Assembly (NCBI GenBank): GCA_034928305.1 | Contig: JAYFOZ010000001.1 | Span: 237,255-301,254, forward strand | Reading direction: 5' to 3' | Origin: Methanomassiliicoccaceae archaeon | GTDB lineage: Archaea > Thermoplasmatota > Thermoplasmata > Methanomassiliicoccales > Methanomethylophilaceae | Length of the DNA: 64,000 bases | Shown here: positions 33,859-42,530 of the stretch, piece by piece | Position numbering within the stretch: the stretch's first letter is position 1 | Layout: each line of letters starts with the position of its first letter | Position numbers and translations under genes: made by a program | Notes under the pieces: generated by a model | Databases searched by the model: none | Told to the model about the DNA's origin: nothing | The model's input: the letters and a program-made list of their open reading frames with translations, nothing else

Positions 33859-34242
33859 TCACTCTATATTGACATCGAACAGCTTCGCGAACTCCCTTAA
33901 AGCGTAAGACTGCGATCTGGTGAGTGCCATATATGAGCCGATAAGCATGGCCTCCAATATCTCGTCCCTGGTAGCGCCCGCCTGTATGGCGTGCTCGGCC
34001 TGCACCTTGATGCAGTATTCGGCGCCCTCGGCCGATGCGGCGGAAACGGCGCACAGGAACCTGGTCTTCTTTTCCATGACCCCTCGGCCTTCCAGGGCGG
34101 ATCTCCCCAGGTTAGCCACGGGCACGAAAAGGTCTGGACGTTCGGAAAGGACCTGATTGATTAGAGGTATAGAGCCGTACTGTTTCTTTATCGCCGCTAA
34201 TATCTTATCTGTTATCTCCCTCTGTTTGGGATCTTCTTCCAT
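33859..34242 (-). CDS. Carboxymuconolactone decarboxylase (AhpD-like) family protein
   Basis: A 127-residue all-helical protein. The family core is EKKTRFLCAVSAASAEGAEYCIKVQAEHAIQAGATRDEILEA, shown here in parts: AEYCIKVQAEHAIQAG has the Cys and the relay His, but only one Cys, whereas peroxidase-active AhpD proteins carry C-x2-C. So a redox role like AhpD is doubtful; many archaeal relatives are uncharacterised. It is divergent from the SprT-like gene across 144 bases. Confidence 0.8.
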   Translation of the reverse strand: MEEDPKQREITDKILAAIKKQYGSIPLINQVLSERPDLFVPVANLGRSALEGRGVMEKKTRFLCAVSAASAEGAEYCIKVQAEHAIQAGATRDEILEAMLIGSYMALTRSQSYALREFAKLFDVNIE

Positions 34243-34386
34243 GTACTTTTGTAGAACATGGTTGTAAAAATAGCTGTCGCAGGAAGCGGAGAGCCAGATA
34301 AACTAACTGTACTTTTTCTGTTATATTTCGTCATCCAACAATTTTTCTGCACGCCCCGATGAAAGGGGCCAAAGGAGAAAACAGGT

Positions 34387-35067
34387 ATGGAAAACGACGA
34401 AGGGCTTCGGGAGATGTTCAGGAAAGTTGGGAAGGAGCACGGATATGAGACAGTGAACGCGGAATTTACCCCGTTCAAGGAGTTCAAGGTACGCTGGCAG
34501 CGCTCTTACAAATGGGCGGATTTCAAGGTATCTGATTACATGGCCGATGCGCCCTCCGAGGTCCTCGAGGGGTTGGCATCGACGCTTTTCGCAAGGATAT
34601 GCGGAAAAGGGGACCCTGACTTTTCGGAGGAGATGTGCAAATGGGTGACGTCCCCGGACTTTTCGAAGTACAAGCAACCGATATTCTTGAGAAGAAGCAG
34701 GAACCTCTCAAGGTCCGGACAGGGCGAGCACAGAAACCTGGACGCCTGTTATCAGAGGCTGATCGATGCCGGCCTTGTGGAGAACGACCCGGAGATCTTC
34801 ATGTCATGGACGAAAGAGCCCAACGTGCGGAAGGTCGGATACTGCTCGGTGCTCATGAAGGTGGTAGCAGTATCTTCTGCACTGGACAATTCGGAGATCC
34901 CGGATTTTGTTGCGGACTATGTGATGTACCACGAGCTCTGCCACATCTTGATCGGCTTTGACCCGTCCTCCGAAAAGCACGGGAGCGAGTTCGCAGAGCT
35001 GGAATCCAAATATCCGAGACAGAAGGAAGCCGAAGACTGGCTTAGGAGGTTGTGTATGTATCTATAA
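34387..35067 (+). CDS. SprT/YgjP-like metallopeptidase
   Basis: A 226-residue cytoplasmic protein with a zinc-protease motif HELCH at 182-186 in YHELCHILIGFDPSSEKHGSEF; the third ligand is probably the His in EKHGSEF. The N-terminal 150 residues carry no known motif. A ribosome site AAGGAG is 10 bases before the ATG, with a small hairpin CCCC-GATGAAA-GGGG just upstream. SprT-like proteins cleave DNA-protein crosslinks in eukaryotes; for this archaeal protein that is a possibility only. Confidence 0.75.
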   Translation: MENDEGLREMFRKVGKEHGYETVNAEFTPFKEFKVRWQRSYKWADFKVSDYMADAPSEVLEGLASTLFARICGKGDPDFSEEMCKWVTSPDFSKYKQPIFLRRSRNLSRSGQGEHRNLDACYQRLIDAGLVENDPEIFMSWTKEPNVRKVGYCSVLMKVVAVSSALDNSEIPDFVADYVMYHELCHILIGFDPSSEKHGSEFAELESKYPRQKEAEDWLRRLCMYL

Positions 35068-35075
35068 GAAGAACT

Positions 35076-35098
35076 CCCGGGGGCGGGTGTCCCCCGGG
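35076..35098. terminator. Strong hairpin between SprT-like gene and the 35.1-35.3 kb RNA candidate
   Basis: CCCGGGGG-CGGGTGT-CCCCCGGG forms an 8-bp GC stem 8 bases after the SprT-like stop. On the minus strand it is followed by AGTTCTTC and could end the proposed RNA as well. Confidence 0.55.
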
Positions 35099-35099
35099 C

Positions 35100-35310
35100 G
35101 CTAACACGCCTTTTCATGGTCCGGCGATGACGCCGGCCTCGAAGCACTGACTTACGCCGGGGGTATGTATCGGACCCTGCGTTGTCTTCCGGTCATCGCA
35201 ACGATGACACATCGCATCTCCCGCAAGTTCCCAAATTTAGTACAGGGCCGCTGTTAGCCGGTCCGTGCACATGGCGATCACATATCACGCCCCTTCGCCG
35301 GTCCGGTAAG
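35100..35310 (-). ncRNA. Candidate structured noncoding RNA, family unknown
   Basis: A gap of 356 bases before ferritin holds no protein gene. On the minus strand a TATA box TTTATAAA (35330-35337) is followed about 25 bases later by GGACCGGCGA, which can pair with TCGCCGGACC near the other end (about 35120-35130) over 9 of 10 positions, enclosing about 160 bases; a terminator-like hairpin follows. A local hairpin CCGGCG-TCAT-CGCCGG competes with that closing stem. I could not match SRP or RNase P RNA signatures. Strand and ends are tentative. Confidence 0.4.
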
Positions 35311-35423
35311 GTCGCTACAGTGCCCGTTATTTATAAAGAATTCCACCGGGGCCCCATGTTTTGATTATGTTATATACGCCCCACACAATACATCGTCAGG
35401 CGAAAACGCCGAGGAGTATGAGC

Positions 35424-35918
35424 ATGATTTCTGAAAAAGTAGTTAAAGCCATAAATGACCAGATTAACATGGAATACTATTCCGCGTTCCTGTATCTGGG
35501 GATGTCTAACGAAATGGACGGGAAGGGATATAGAGGCTATGCGAACTGGCTGTTCGTCCAGTACAAGGAAGAAATGGAGCACGCCGAAAAGTTCATGGAC
35601 TTTTTGAAGAGGAGAGGACAGGAGCCGACCCTTGCGACCATAAACGCCCCCGGTAAAGTCCCGACGACGCCTTTGGATGTCGCCAAAGCCGCTTACGAGC
35701 ACGAGATGAAAGTTTCAGCTTCTATCGACAGGATCTACGAACTGGCGGTCAAAGAGGCTGACCACGCGTCGGCATCGTTCCTCAAATGGTTCATAGACGA
35801 GCAGGTCGAGGAAGAAGAGAACACCCGCAATATTATCGACATGTTCGAGGGGGCAGGGAAGGACGTTAGCGCGATCTTCGCAATCGACCACCATCTCGGA
35901 AAGAGAGAAGACGAGTGA
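35424..35918 (+). CDS. Ferritin (non-haem)
   Basis: Forms a 24-subunit iron-storage cage. The 164-residue four-helix protein has the ferroxidase ligands in QINMEYYSAFLYL (Glu near 17) and EEMEHAEKFMDFL (Glu and His near 50), plus the second-site EEEENT near residue 128. ATG 35424 (MISEKVVKAINDQ) is preferred to 35418 or 35361 because GAGGAG is 7 bases upstream. A TATA box TTATATA at 35370-35376 gives a leader of about 25 bases. Confidence 0.93.
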   Translation: MISEKVVKAINDQINMEYYSAFLYLGMSNEMDGKGYRGYANWLFVQYKEEMEHAEKFMDFLKRRGQEPTLATINAPGKVPTTPLDVAKAAYEHEMKVSASIDRIYELAVKEADHASASFLKWFIDEQVEEEENTRNIIDMFEGAGKDVSAIFAIDHHLGKREDE

Positions 35919-35957
35919 ATATCAAGGCCCGGACGGGCAACCAAACGCCTTAATGCC

Positions 35958-35977
35958 CCCTGCCCGTGCTGGCAGGG
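35958..35977 (+). terminator. Terminator of ferritin
   Basis: CCCTGCC-CGTGCT-GGCAGGG, 39 bases after the stop, followed within 10 bases by TTTTTT. Confidence 0.65.
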
Positions 35978-36177
35978 CGCATATACATTTTTTGCCGTAT
36001 CTTCATTGCGTTAAATGCCGTTGTACCCCAAAAATTACTACAATTGACGTAAAATTACCTGTTTTTGCAGAAAATGAGCACTTTTTCTACGATTTCCGAA
36101 TATATAATACTGTAAATCGTACGCCGAAATAAAAAATACAGTAAGGTTTATAGCGAACAATATTTTACTCCCCCCTT

Positions 36178-38271
36178 ATGAGCGACTTTCTCAGTCCCAA
36201 GTCGGTGGCCATCATAGGCGCTTCTACCGACGAGACAAAGCTTGGCGGAATGCTGTTGAAAAACATGATAGGTGCAAAGTTCGACGGCGAACTGTACCCC
36301 GTGAACCCGAAGGGCGGGTTGATACAGGGCGTGAAGGCGTACAAATCCTTTGACGAAATCGGAAAACCCGTCGATCTTGCCGTTATAGCGGTCAAAGCAC
36401 CCTTTGTGAGCGAAGAGATCGAAAAAGTTGGAAAATCCGGTAGCAAGTACGTAAGCATCCTTACGGCAGGTTTCAAAGAGGCGGGACCCGAGGGCGAGAA
36501 ACTCGAAGAGGAGATCAAGGTGACCGCCAAGAAGTACGGCGTCAGGATCTTCGGTCCGAACAGCTTCGGCATAATGAATCCCAAGGGAAAGGTCAACACG
36601 ACCTTCGCACACCTTCTGCCCAGGATCGGTAATGTCTCCGTCATGTCGCAGTCCGGGGCGTTCGGCTCATCGATAATCGATTGGGCTATCGGCCAGAAGA
36701 TAGGGTTCAGCAAGTTTATCACATATGGGAACAAGTGCGATATGAGCGAGGCCGACATGATCCCGATCCTCTCCGAGGACAGGGACACCAAGGTTATCGG
36801 AATGTACATCGAGGGTGTCGACAACGGAAAGGAACTAATGGAGGCAATGCAGAACACGAAGACCAAGAAACCCATCGTGGCCTTCAAGTCCGGAAGGACC
36901 GCCGCAGGTTCCGCAGCGGCATCTTCCCATACAGGCTCCCTTGCCGGGGCCGATTCCGTGTATGATGTCATATTCGAAAAGTTAAATGTCTATAGGGCTA
37001 TGGACGCGGACGAGTTCTTCGATGCGCTCAGCGTCTTCAGCACATGCAGCGAGATGAAGAAGAACGGAATAGCGATTATCACCAACGCAGGAGGCCTCGG
37101 CGTCATGTCCGCGGACGCGACGTTCGATGCACCTAACATCGAGGCGGCCAAACTGACAGAGGCGACTCTCAAGGAGCTGGTAGAAAAAGTGCCGACGATC
37201 GCAGGGCTCACGAACCCCATCGATGTGAGGGGAGACGCCAAGCCCGAATACTTCAAGCACGCAATAGAGACGGTCATCAAGGACCCCAGCGTAGGCGGGC
37301 TGGTAATCATGGGATCGCCCCTGGACTTTGCAGACCTTGAGGCGATAGCCGAAATGCTCGTTGAAATGAGGGACGACATACCCGTGCCCACGACAGTCTG
37401 TTTCGCAGGTGGATTCAAGTGCGAAAAGGCGCTGGACATACTCAGGGACGGGCTTATTCCCACGTTCCCCACTCCCGACAGGGCCGTGCGCGCCCTCTCC
37501 ATACTGAGGGGATACACGCTACGCAAGGAAGCGGTAGGAACCCCGCTCAAGATGCCCAAGGTATCGGGCGGAAGGAAAGCGGTGAAGGATATTTTGGCGA
37601 AGGCCGAGAAGGAAGGAAGGAAAGCTCTCACCGAAGCCGAAGGCAAGCAGATCTTCAAGGCATACGGGGTACCAATTCCCGGAGAGGCTCTGGTCAAGAA
37701 CGCGGAAGATGCGGCCAAGGAGAGCTCCAAGATGGGATATCCCGTCGTCATGAAGATATTGTCCCCGGACATCGCCCACAAGACCGATGTCGGAGGAGTG
37801 GTCGTAGGCGTGAAGAACGATGCGGAGGCTAAGGCGGCATACGAAAAGATCATGGCATCATGCAAGAAGGCCAAACCCGAAGCCAGATTGGACGGCGTAT
37901 CTATCCAGCAGATGGTCTCCGGAGAGGAGGTCATCCTGTCCATGATACGCGATGCCCAGTTCGGCCCCGTCGTATCGTTCGGCCTCGGAGGCATATTCGT
38001 CGAGATAATGGGCGAGATATCCCAGGCCCATGCGACAATGACGGAGGAGCAGATGGACAAAATGATCACGTCCACCAAGGCATACAGGCTCCTGTCCGGT
38101 GCCAGAGGCACGGAGCCGTCGGACATCGAGGCCATAAAGGATGCGGTCAGAAGGATCGCCCTCATAGCCCTCGAGAACCCTGAGATCCACGAGCTGGAGA
38201 TAAACCCGGTCATCGTAGGAAAGAAGGGCAAGGGCTGCTGGGCCGTCGACGCCCTCTGCACCCTGAACTGA
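36178..38271 (+). CDS. acd: ADP-forming acetate-CoA ligase, fused alpha-beta
   Basis: Reversibly converts acetyl-CoA, ADP and phosphate to acetate, CoA and ATP. The 697-residue chain has a CoA-binding Rossmann domain (SVAIIGASTDETKLGG at the start), succinyl-CoA-ligase-like domains with the phospho-histidine H251 in ASSHTGSLAG, and a C-terminal ATP-grasp region (YPVVMKILSPDIAHKTDVGGV, written here only as its core). Alpha and beta are separate proteins in Pyrococcus and fused here. Together with Por it offers substrate-level ATP or acetate activation. The AT-rich 258-base upstream gap probably holds its promoter (TTTATAG near 36148). Confidence 0.9.
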   Translation: MSDFLSPKSVAIIGASTDETKLGGMLLKNMIGAKFDGELYPVNPKGGLIQGVKAYKSFDEIGKPVDLAVIAVKAPFVSEEIEKVGKSGSKYVSILTAGFKEAGPEGEKLEEEIKVTAKKYGVRIFGPNSFGIMNPKGKVNTTFAHLLPRIGNVSVMSQSGAFGSSIIDWAIGQKIGFSKFITYGNKCDMSEADMIPILSEDRDTKVIGMYIEGVDNGKELMEAMQNTKTKKPIVAFKSGRTAAGSAAASSHTGSLAGADSVYDVIFEKLNVYRAMDADEFFDALSVFSTCSEMKKNGIAIITNAGGLGVMSADATFDAPNIEAAKLTEATLKELVEKVPTIAGLTNPIDVRGDAKPEYFKHAIETVIKDPSVGGLVIMGSPLDFADLEAIAEMLVEMRDDIPVPTTVCFAGGFKCEKALDILRDGLIPTFPTPDRAVRALSILRGYTLRKEAVGTPLKMPKVSGGRKAVKDILAKAEKEGRKALTEAEGKQIFKAYGVPIPGEALVKNAEDAAKESSKMGYPVVMKILSPDIAHKTDVGGVVVGVKNDAEAKAAYEKIMASCKKAKPEARLDGVSIQQMVSGEEVILSMIRDAQFGPVVSFGLGGIFVEIMGEISQAHATMTEEQMDKMITSTKAYRLLSGARGTEPSDIEAIKDAVRRIALIALENPEIHELEINPVIVGKKGKGCWAVDALCTLN

Positions 38272-38279
38272 AACAAATT

Positions 38280-38316
38280 CCCCGGCGCGAGCCGGGGAGC
38301 TTACTATTTTTTTTTT
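38280..38316 (+). terminator. Terminator of acd
   Basis: CCCCGGC-GCGA-GCCGGGG hairpin 9 bases after the stop, followed by a run of ten T (38307-38316). Confidence 0.75.
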
Positions 38317-38415
38317 CAGTGATATACAGTCTCCGAGGTTCATCTGTCAGACGCCGGAGGGCAGATGGGAGGCCTTAGCAAGATATTTTTAATCAAGCAT
38401 GCCTACTAAGTGCGA

Positions 38416-38526
38416 ATGTATGGGGCACTTGTGGTAAGCCGCGATTCTAATTTCCTATCTCAGGCTCAGAAATTAATTGCGAACATCAACAGCAATATAA
38501 AAATAGAAACGCTGAACGATGCATGA
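38416..38526 (+). pseudogene. 36-codon remnant of a response-regulator receiver domain
   Basis: MYGALVVSRDSNFLSQAQKL and the following residues up to IKIETLNDA match the first third of a receiver domain: beta strand 1, the acidic pocket position (here R-D), helix 1 and strand 2. The frame stops where the phospho-acceptor strand would begin, and only one of the two acidic pocket residues remains. A TATA-like TTTTTAAT lies about 25 bases upstream. No kinase or other part follows. It is either a truncated pseudogene or a tiny expressed peptide. The rest of 38317-38612 has no gene. Confidence 0.45.
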
Positions 38527-38612
38527 CCGCTCTAAAAAAACTTTATTTTTGTATTTATCGGGAAACATTCCTTCTAGGAACAGTTTAATCGGACAAGCGT
38601 AATGCAGGTCGG

Positions 38613-39410
38613 ATGACTTCCGAACTTGTATTCGTGGGACTCGGCATGAGCGGCACGGACGGGATGACCGTGAAAGCATTGGCCGCTCTGAGAGAGTGCG
38701 ATAAGATATACGCCGAATTCTACACGTCGACACTAATAGGTGCCAAAACAGAGGATCTGGAGAAGGTCGTAGGCAGACACATCGATGTTCTATATCGCTC
38801 GCAGGTGGAAGAGGATGACAGCATAATCGAAGATGCAAAGAAGATGAGGGTCGGTTTCGTAACCGCCGGGGACACGATGCTTGCAACGACGCACGTCGAC
38901 CTCAGGATACAGGCGAAGGAGGCAGGAATACCCGTGCGCATATTTCACGGCGTTTCCATATTCACCGCATGCCCCGCGTCGCTGGGACTACAGCCTTACA
39001 AGTTCGGCCGCACAGTGACGCTCCCCCTCTATGAGATGAACTACCGCCCCAAATCCCCGTACGACAACATAATGGAGAACAAGAAGCGCGGACTTCACAC
39101 CATGATATTGCTGGATATACGGGAGTCGGAGGGCAGGTACATGACCGCCCGCGAGGCCATAGAGTGGCTGATGGCCGGAGAGGCGCAGTGGGGCGAAGGA
39201 CTGATAGGCGATAAGACGCTCCTGTGCGTGGCCTCCAAAGTTGGCTCGCCGGAAGAGAAGATCACCGCAGGATATCCTCGGGACCTGCTAAGCATGGACT
39301 TGGGTTCGCCCCTGTTCACGCTGGTGCTGCCCGGCGATCTGCATTTTATGGAAGCGTATGCGCTGGTGTATTTTGCCGGAGCTCCCGAAGAAATAATCGA
39401 TGAAGAGTGA
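38613..39410 (+). CDS. dphB: Diphthine synthase
   Basis: S-adenosylmethionine-dependent methylation of the modified histidine of elongation factor 2. The 265-residue protein has the tetrapyrrole-methylase-type fold with FVGLGMSGTDGMTVKAL at the N-terminus, GFVTAGDTMLATTHVDLR near residue 89 and GVSIFTACPASLGLQPYKFG near 113. The stop overlaps the GTG start of trm5 (GTGA), so the two translation-related genes form an operon. Confidence 0.95.
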   Translation: MTSELVFVGLGMSGTDGMTVKALAALRECDKIYAEFYTSTLIGAKTEDLEKVVGRHIDVLYRSQVEEDDSIIEDAKKMRVGFVTAGDTMLATTHVDLRIQAKEAGIPVRIFHGVSIFTACPASLGLQPYKFGRTVTLPLYEMNYRPKSPYDNIMENKKRGLHTMILLDIRESEGRYMTAREAIEWLMAGEAQWGEGLIGDKTLLCVASKVGSPEEKITAGYPRDLLSMDLGSPLFTLVLPGDLHFMEAYALVYFAGAPEEIIDEE

Positions 39411-40417
39411 AAGGCGTGCCCAGATGTATCAAGGTCCCGAAAAGAGACGGCGAAGACATCAGGAAGCGCCTCGCCGATTCAGAGCTGTTGGATGCCAAGC
39501 ACAAGATCAGCCGGGACGGAGAGTACCTTAACATACCGGTGCTGTGCGATTCCTTCGAGGGATACGAGGCGTTCGATTCGGCGGCGGATGTACTTGAAAG
39601 TCATTCTACAGATTACAAGACGATACTGGATTTTCCCGACTGGCTCAACGAGGAGCTCCCGAGCTCCTATGATATAATCGGCGATGTGGCGATAATCAAG
39701 ATCTCAGATCTGCTTGTGCCTTATAAGGAAAGCATCGGGGAGGCGATGATGGAAGCGACGCCCAGTCTCCGCACGGTAATGATGGATTCCGGCGTCAAGG
39801 GCGAGTTCAGAGTAAGGGAGCTTGAAAAGATAGCCGGTACCGGAACATCCGAAACAGTACACAAGGAGTTCGGGGTCAGGATAACGGTCGACCCATCCCT
39901 GGTGTATTTCAATCCCAGGCTGGCGACCGAAAGGGCAAGGGTAGCGTTGTCCGTGAAAGGCGGGGAAAAGATAATCGATATGTTCGCCGGCGTGGCCCCC
40001 TTCCCGCTGGTAATTTCAAAACTGGCGCATCCGGAGGTGATCTACGCGATAGATCTGAATCCGGATGCCGAAAGGTTCATGAAGATCAATATCGAGAACA
40101 ATCATGCGAAGAACATCGTTCCCATAATAGGCGACGCACGCGAAGCGGTCAAAGGACTGCCGAAGGCCGACCGTATAATAATGAACTTACCGCAATCGTC
40201 CGACGCGTTTCTCGATTCCGCTCTGGAGGCGGCCAAGAACGGCGCGGTCGTCCATATGCACCGTGTACTGGAGAGGGCCGAGGCGGATGTTTTTGCTTCC
40301 GATCTTGTGGATAGGATGAAATCGGCAGGCTACGACATTCACATAGCGAGGATATCCGAGCTTAAGACCTACTCTCCTACGATGAGCGTCTATGTATTCG
40401 ACATAGTGAAGGATTAA
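39407..40417 (+). CDS. trm5: tRNA (guanine-37-N1) methyltransferase
   Basis: Makes m1G37 (and wyosine precursor) in tRNA, preventing frameshifts. The 336-residue protein starts at GTG 39407, overlapping dphB. Domains: an N-terminal D1/D2 region, EFGVRITVDPSLVYFNPRL, the SAM loop IIDMFAGVAPFPLVISK near residue 190, and NLPQSSDAFL as the NLP catalytic motif near 262. It ends overlapping the convergent dcd gene by 4 bases. Confidence 0.94.
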   Translation: MKGVPRCIKVPKRDGEDIRKRLADSELLDAKHKISRDGEYLNIPVLCDSFEGYEAFDSAADVLESHSTDYKTILDFPDWLNEELPSSYDIIGDVAIIKISDLLVPYKESIGEAMMEATPSLRTVMMDSGVKGEFRVRELEKIAGTGTSETVHKEFGVRITVDPSLVYFNPRLATERARVALSVKGGEKIIDMFAGVAPFPLVISKLAHPEVIYAIDLNPDAERFMKINIENNHAKNIVPIIGDAREAVKGLPKADRIIMNLPQSSDAFLDSALEAAKNGAVVHMHRVLERAEADVFASDLVDRMKSAGYDIHIARISELKTYSPTMSVYVFDIVKD

Positions 40418-40905
40418 TTCTTCTTTACCGGATCGAGGGTGATGCCCGTCTGTCCCTGATAGTTTCCGCTACGCTTGGAGTAGTCTTTGCCGGAATTGGA
40501 AGAAAGGCTCTCGAATATCATCTGGCAGAATCTTTCTCCGATGGGGAGTTCCACTATATCGTCGGTAGCGTTATATGCACCGAGCGTGAGGGTTCCTTCG
40601 AATCCCGCGTCTATCTTCCCGAAAGCGCCCATGATGCCCTTCCTTATCCACGTCGTCCTCAGCCAAAGCTGCGCACAAAGGTCGGGCGGCAGGCGGACCC
40701 TCTCTAAAGTGGACACATAGAACATGGTCCTGGGCGGGATGGCCACAACGCCGTGTGTTTTTACTTCCGGGTCACCTCGGACAGAAATCTCCGAAATCCT
40801 GAGGTCGTAGCCGTTTGGAGTAAGGCCCTTCTCAGAAAAGTCGCTGATGCCGAGGTACCCTGTGCTCAGTCCGTGTGCGATGTCGATGTCCGAAAGCACT
40901 GTCAT
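40414..40905 (-). CDS. dcd: dCTP deaminase (possibly bifunctional dUTPase)
   Basis: Converts dCTP to dUTP for thymidylate synthesis. The 163-residue protein contains PNGYDLRISEI, the catalytic Glu region GKIDAGFEGTLTLGAYN near residue 98 and the nucleotide-binding SGNYQGQTGITLDP near 145. Length is in the dCTP deaminase range; archaeal forms may also hydrolyse dUTP and the sequence alone does not decide. It lies 34 bases upstream of the ABC-2 permease gene but is probably independent. Confidence 0.93.
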   Translation of the reverse strand: MTVLSDIDIAHGLSTGYLGISDFSEKGLTPNGYDLRISEISVRGDPEVKTHGVVAIPPRTMFYVSTLERVRLPPDLCAQLWLRTTWIRKGIMGAFGKIDAGFEGTLTLGAYNATDDIVELPIGERFCQMIFESLSSNSGKDYSKRSGNYQGQTGITLDPVKKN

Positions 40906-40939
40906 AATACATGGAATGCACAGGCAGTATTAATCTCTG

Positions 40940-41734
40940 TTAGAATGAGTCCAGACTGCCTCTTTTTCTAGAAATTCTCTCGAAGAACCCGAAGATGAAC
41001 CAGGCCGCGATCAGATAGACGATTCCGAGTGAGACCATCATGAGCAGAGGCTCTGCCATCATTGTCAAAGCGGACCCGTCGACAGCAGACCTTGTGGCCT
41101 CCACGGCATAGGTGAGGGGCATCCCGTAGGAGAATATCTGAAGCCATTCCGGGAGGTACGATATGGGGAAATTGACTCCGCATATCAGCAGTCCGATGTA
41201 CCCGAAAAGATTGGCCAGGATCGCCGAGGTTCTTAGATATATGCCAATGCTCCCTATGGCGAGCCCCATTCCTGCCAGCGAAAGACAGGTCAGCACGCAT
41301 ACTAGGGCAATGGCACCGATGTTCGCCGAACCGAAGTCCACACCGAACAAGAATGCGGCATATAGGAGCGATACGGAGACCGATACGAATCCAGTGGATA
41401 TGCTGAAAATAGACTTTCCGAAGAAAACGAAGAACAGCCGGGAAGGAGAAGACAATATGGGTTCTAAAGTTCCGGTATGCTTCTCGGTCCCGGAGATGTT
41501 GGTCGCCGAATATAACGTGGAAGTTGACACGCTCTGCACTACGTTACCGATGATCACATACTCGGGACTGACGTTCGGATTGCCCACGTAGGATGCGAGC
41601 AGGAAAAAGAAATACATGCTGAAAAGATTCATGCACATTATCACGACAAGTCTCGTAAGCGGATGGACGATCGTGAACTTCGATATGAAGTCGCTCTTGG
41701 CAGATGTGGCTATTACGGTTAAAGCGCCGCCCAT
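40940..41734 (-). CDS. ABC-2 type exporter permease (second)
   Basis: A 264-residue membrane protein with six hydrophobic segments and the ABC-2 loop GTLEPILSSPSRLFFVFFGKSIF. C-terminal part: GVNFPISYLPEWLQIFSYGMPLTYAVEATRS, of which ISYLPEWLQ is the family mark. It is one of two homologous permeases of the same exporter and begins 1 base after the first permease ends. Confidence 0.88.
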   Translation of the reverse strand: MGGALTVIATSAKSDFISKFTIVHPLTRLVVIMCMNLFSMYFFFLLASYVGNPNVSPEYVIIGNVVQSVSTSTLYSATNISGTEKHTGTLEPILSSPSRLFFVFFGKSIFSISTGFVSVSVSLLYAAFLFGVDFGSANIGAIALVCVLTCLSLAGMGLAIGSIGIYLRTSAILANLFGYIGLLICGVNFPISYLPEWLQIFSYGMPLTYAVEATRSAVDGSALTMMAEPLLMMVSLGIVYLIAAWFIFGFFERISRKRGSLDSF

Positions 41735-41735
41735 G

Positions 41736-42530
41736 TCAATACCTCGTCGCGGTCCCGTCCCTCAGTACCTTGCGTTCTACATAAAGCATTACAAAATATG
41801 CCGCAATAATGAATAAAACTGAAAGTGCCAGACACATTACGATATCGGTAATGAAAGATATGCCCAGCATACCTTCGTATCCGGCCAGGGCGGAGTATTT
41901 TATCGCATCCACTCCCCATGTAGGGGCCAGGGTAAGGGACACCGGCTGCATCCATACCGGCAGCATGGATATCGGTACCAGGGCGCCGCTCATCACATAG
42001 ATCGGATACTCGAGGACAGAGGATATCGTCCCGCCCTTCCTCGTAAGGACGAAAAGCGTCGATATCAGAAGTCCCACGGATGACAGGGACAGCATAGTCA
42101 TAAGGAGCGCCAAAAAGAATAAAATCGGATTATGGATGTTCATTCCGGCACCGAACATCACTTCTGCTATTGCGAAGACAGCGAATGCGTTCAGCAGACC
42201 TATCAGGGTGCTCCAGAGGGACCTGCCTACGAGAATATAGATTATTCTTGTGCCGGAGCCCAACATGGGCTCGAAGGTCCCGTTGATCCTGTCGAAAGAT
42301 ACACTGGAACTCGAAGAGAACAAGGAGTTGGCCCACATGCCGAGCACGCCGCCCCCCAAAACAGCCTGCAGTACGACGGGCCCCTCTATCGAGGTGCCAC
42401 CGGAGCTAAGGAATATCATCACCATGGCAAGAAGGAACGGAGAGACCAAGCTCGGTATTATCCATTGAGGGTCAGCGAAGAACTGCACCGCCTGCTGTTT
42501 GAATCCCGCATATACTGCCCTGATGCTCAT
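41736..42530 (-). CDS. ABC-2 type exporter permease (first)
   Basis: A 264-residue homologue of the adjacent permease, six hydrophobic segments, with GTFEPMLGSGTRIIYILVGRS and the family mark ISMLPVWMQPVS. Two different permeases with one ATPase imply a heterodimeric channel. The stop of the ATPase gene overlaps its ATG. Cargo is not evident; drug or lipid export is typical of the family. Confidence 0.88.
   Translation of the reverse strand: MSIRAVYAGFKQQAVQFFADPQWIIPSLVSPFLLAMVMIFLSSGGTSIEGPVVLQAVLGGGVLGMWANSLFSSSSSVSFDRINGTFEPMLGSGTRIIYILVGRSLWSTLIGLLNAFAVFAIAEVMFGAGMNIHNPILFFLALLMTMLSLSSVGLLISTLFVLTRKGGTISSVLEYPIYVMSGALVPISMLPVWMQPVSLTLAPTWGVDAIKYSALAGYEGMLGISFITDIVMCLALSVLFIIAAYFVMLYVERKVLRDGTATRY

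Noticed and set aside
35140-35215. C/D-box-like motifs (GATGA with CTGA) in the ferritin upstream gap
   Set aside because: The boxes deviate from RUGAUGA and the spacing does not give a proper guide RNA.
35361-35423. Longer ferritin start at 35361
   Set aside because: It begins upstream of the TATA box at 35370-35376 and adds residues absent from ferritins.
36990-38276. 428-codon open frame on minus
   Set aside because: It is the mirror of acd, caused by GC-rich third positions; the plus-strand product is a full, recognisable enzyme.
38331-38367. Possible H-type pseudoknot (CTCCG/CGGAG interleaved with CATCTG/CAGATG)
   Set aside because: The stems are short and the connecting loop of two bases is marginal; it lies 250 bases from the next gene and nothing else supports it.
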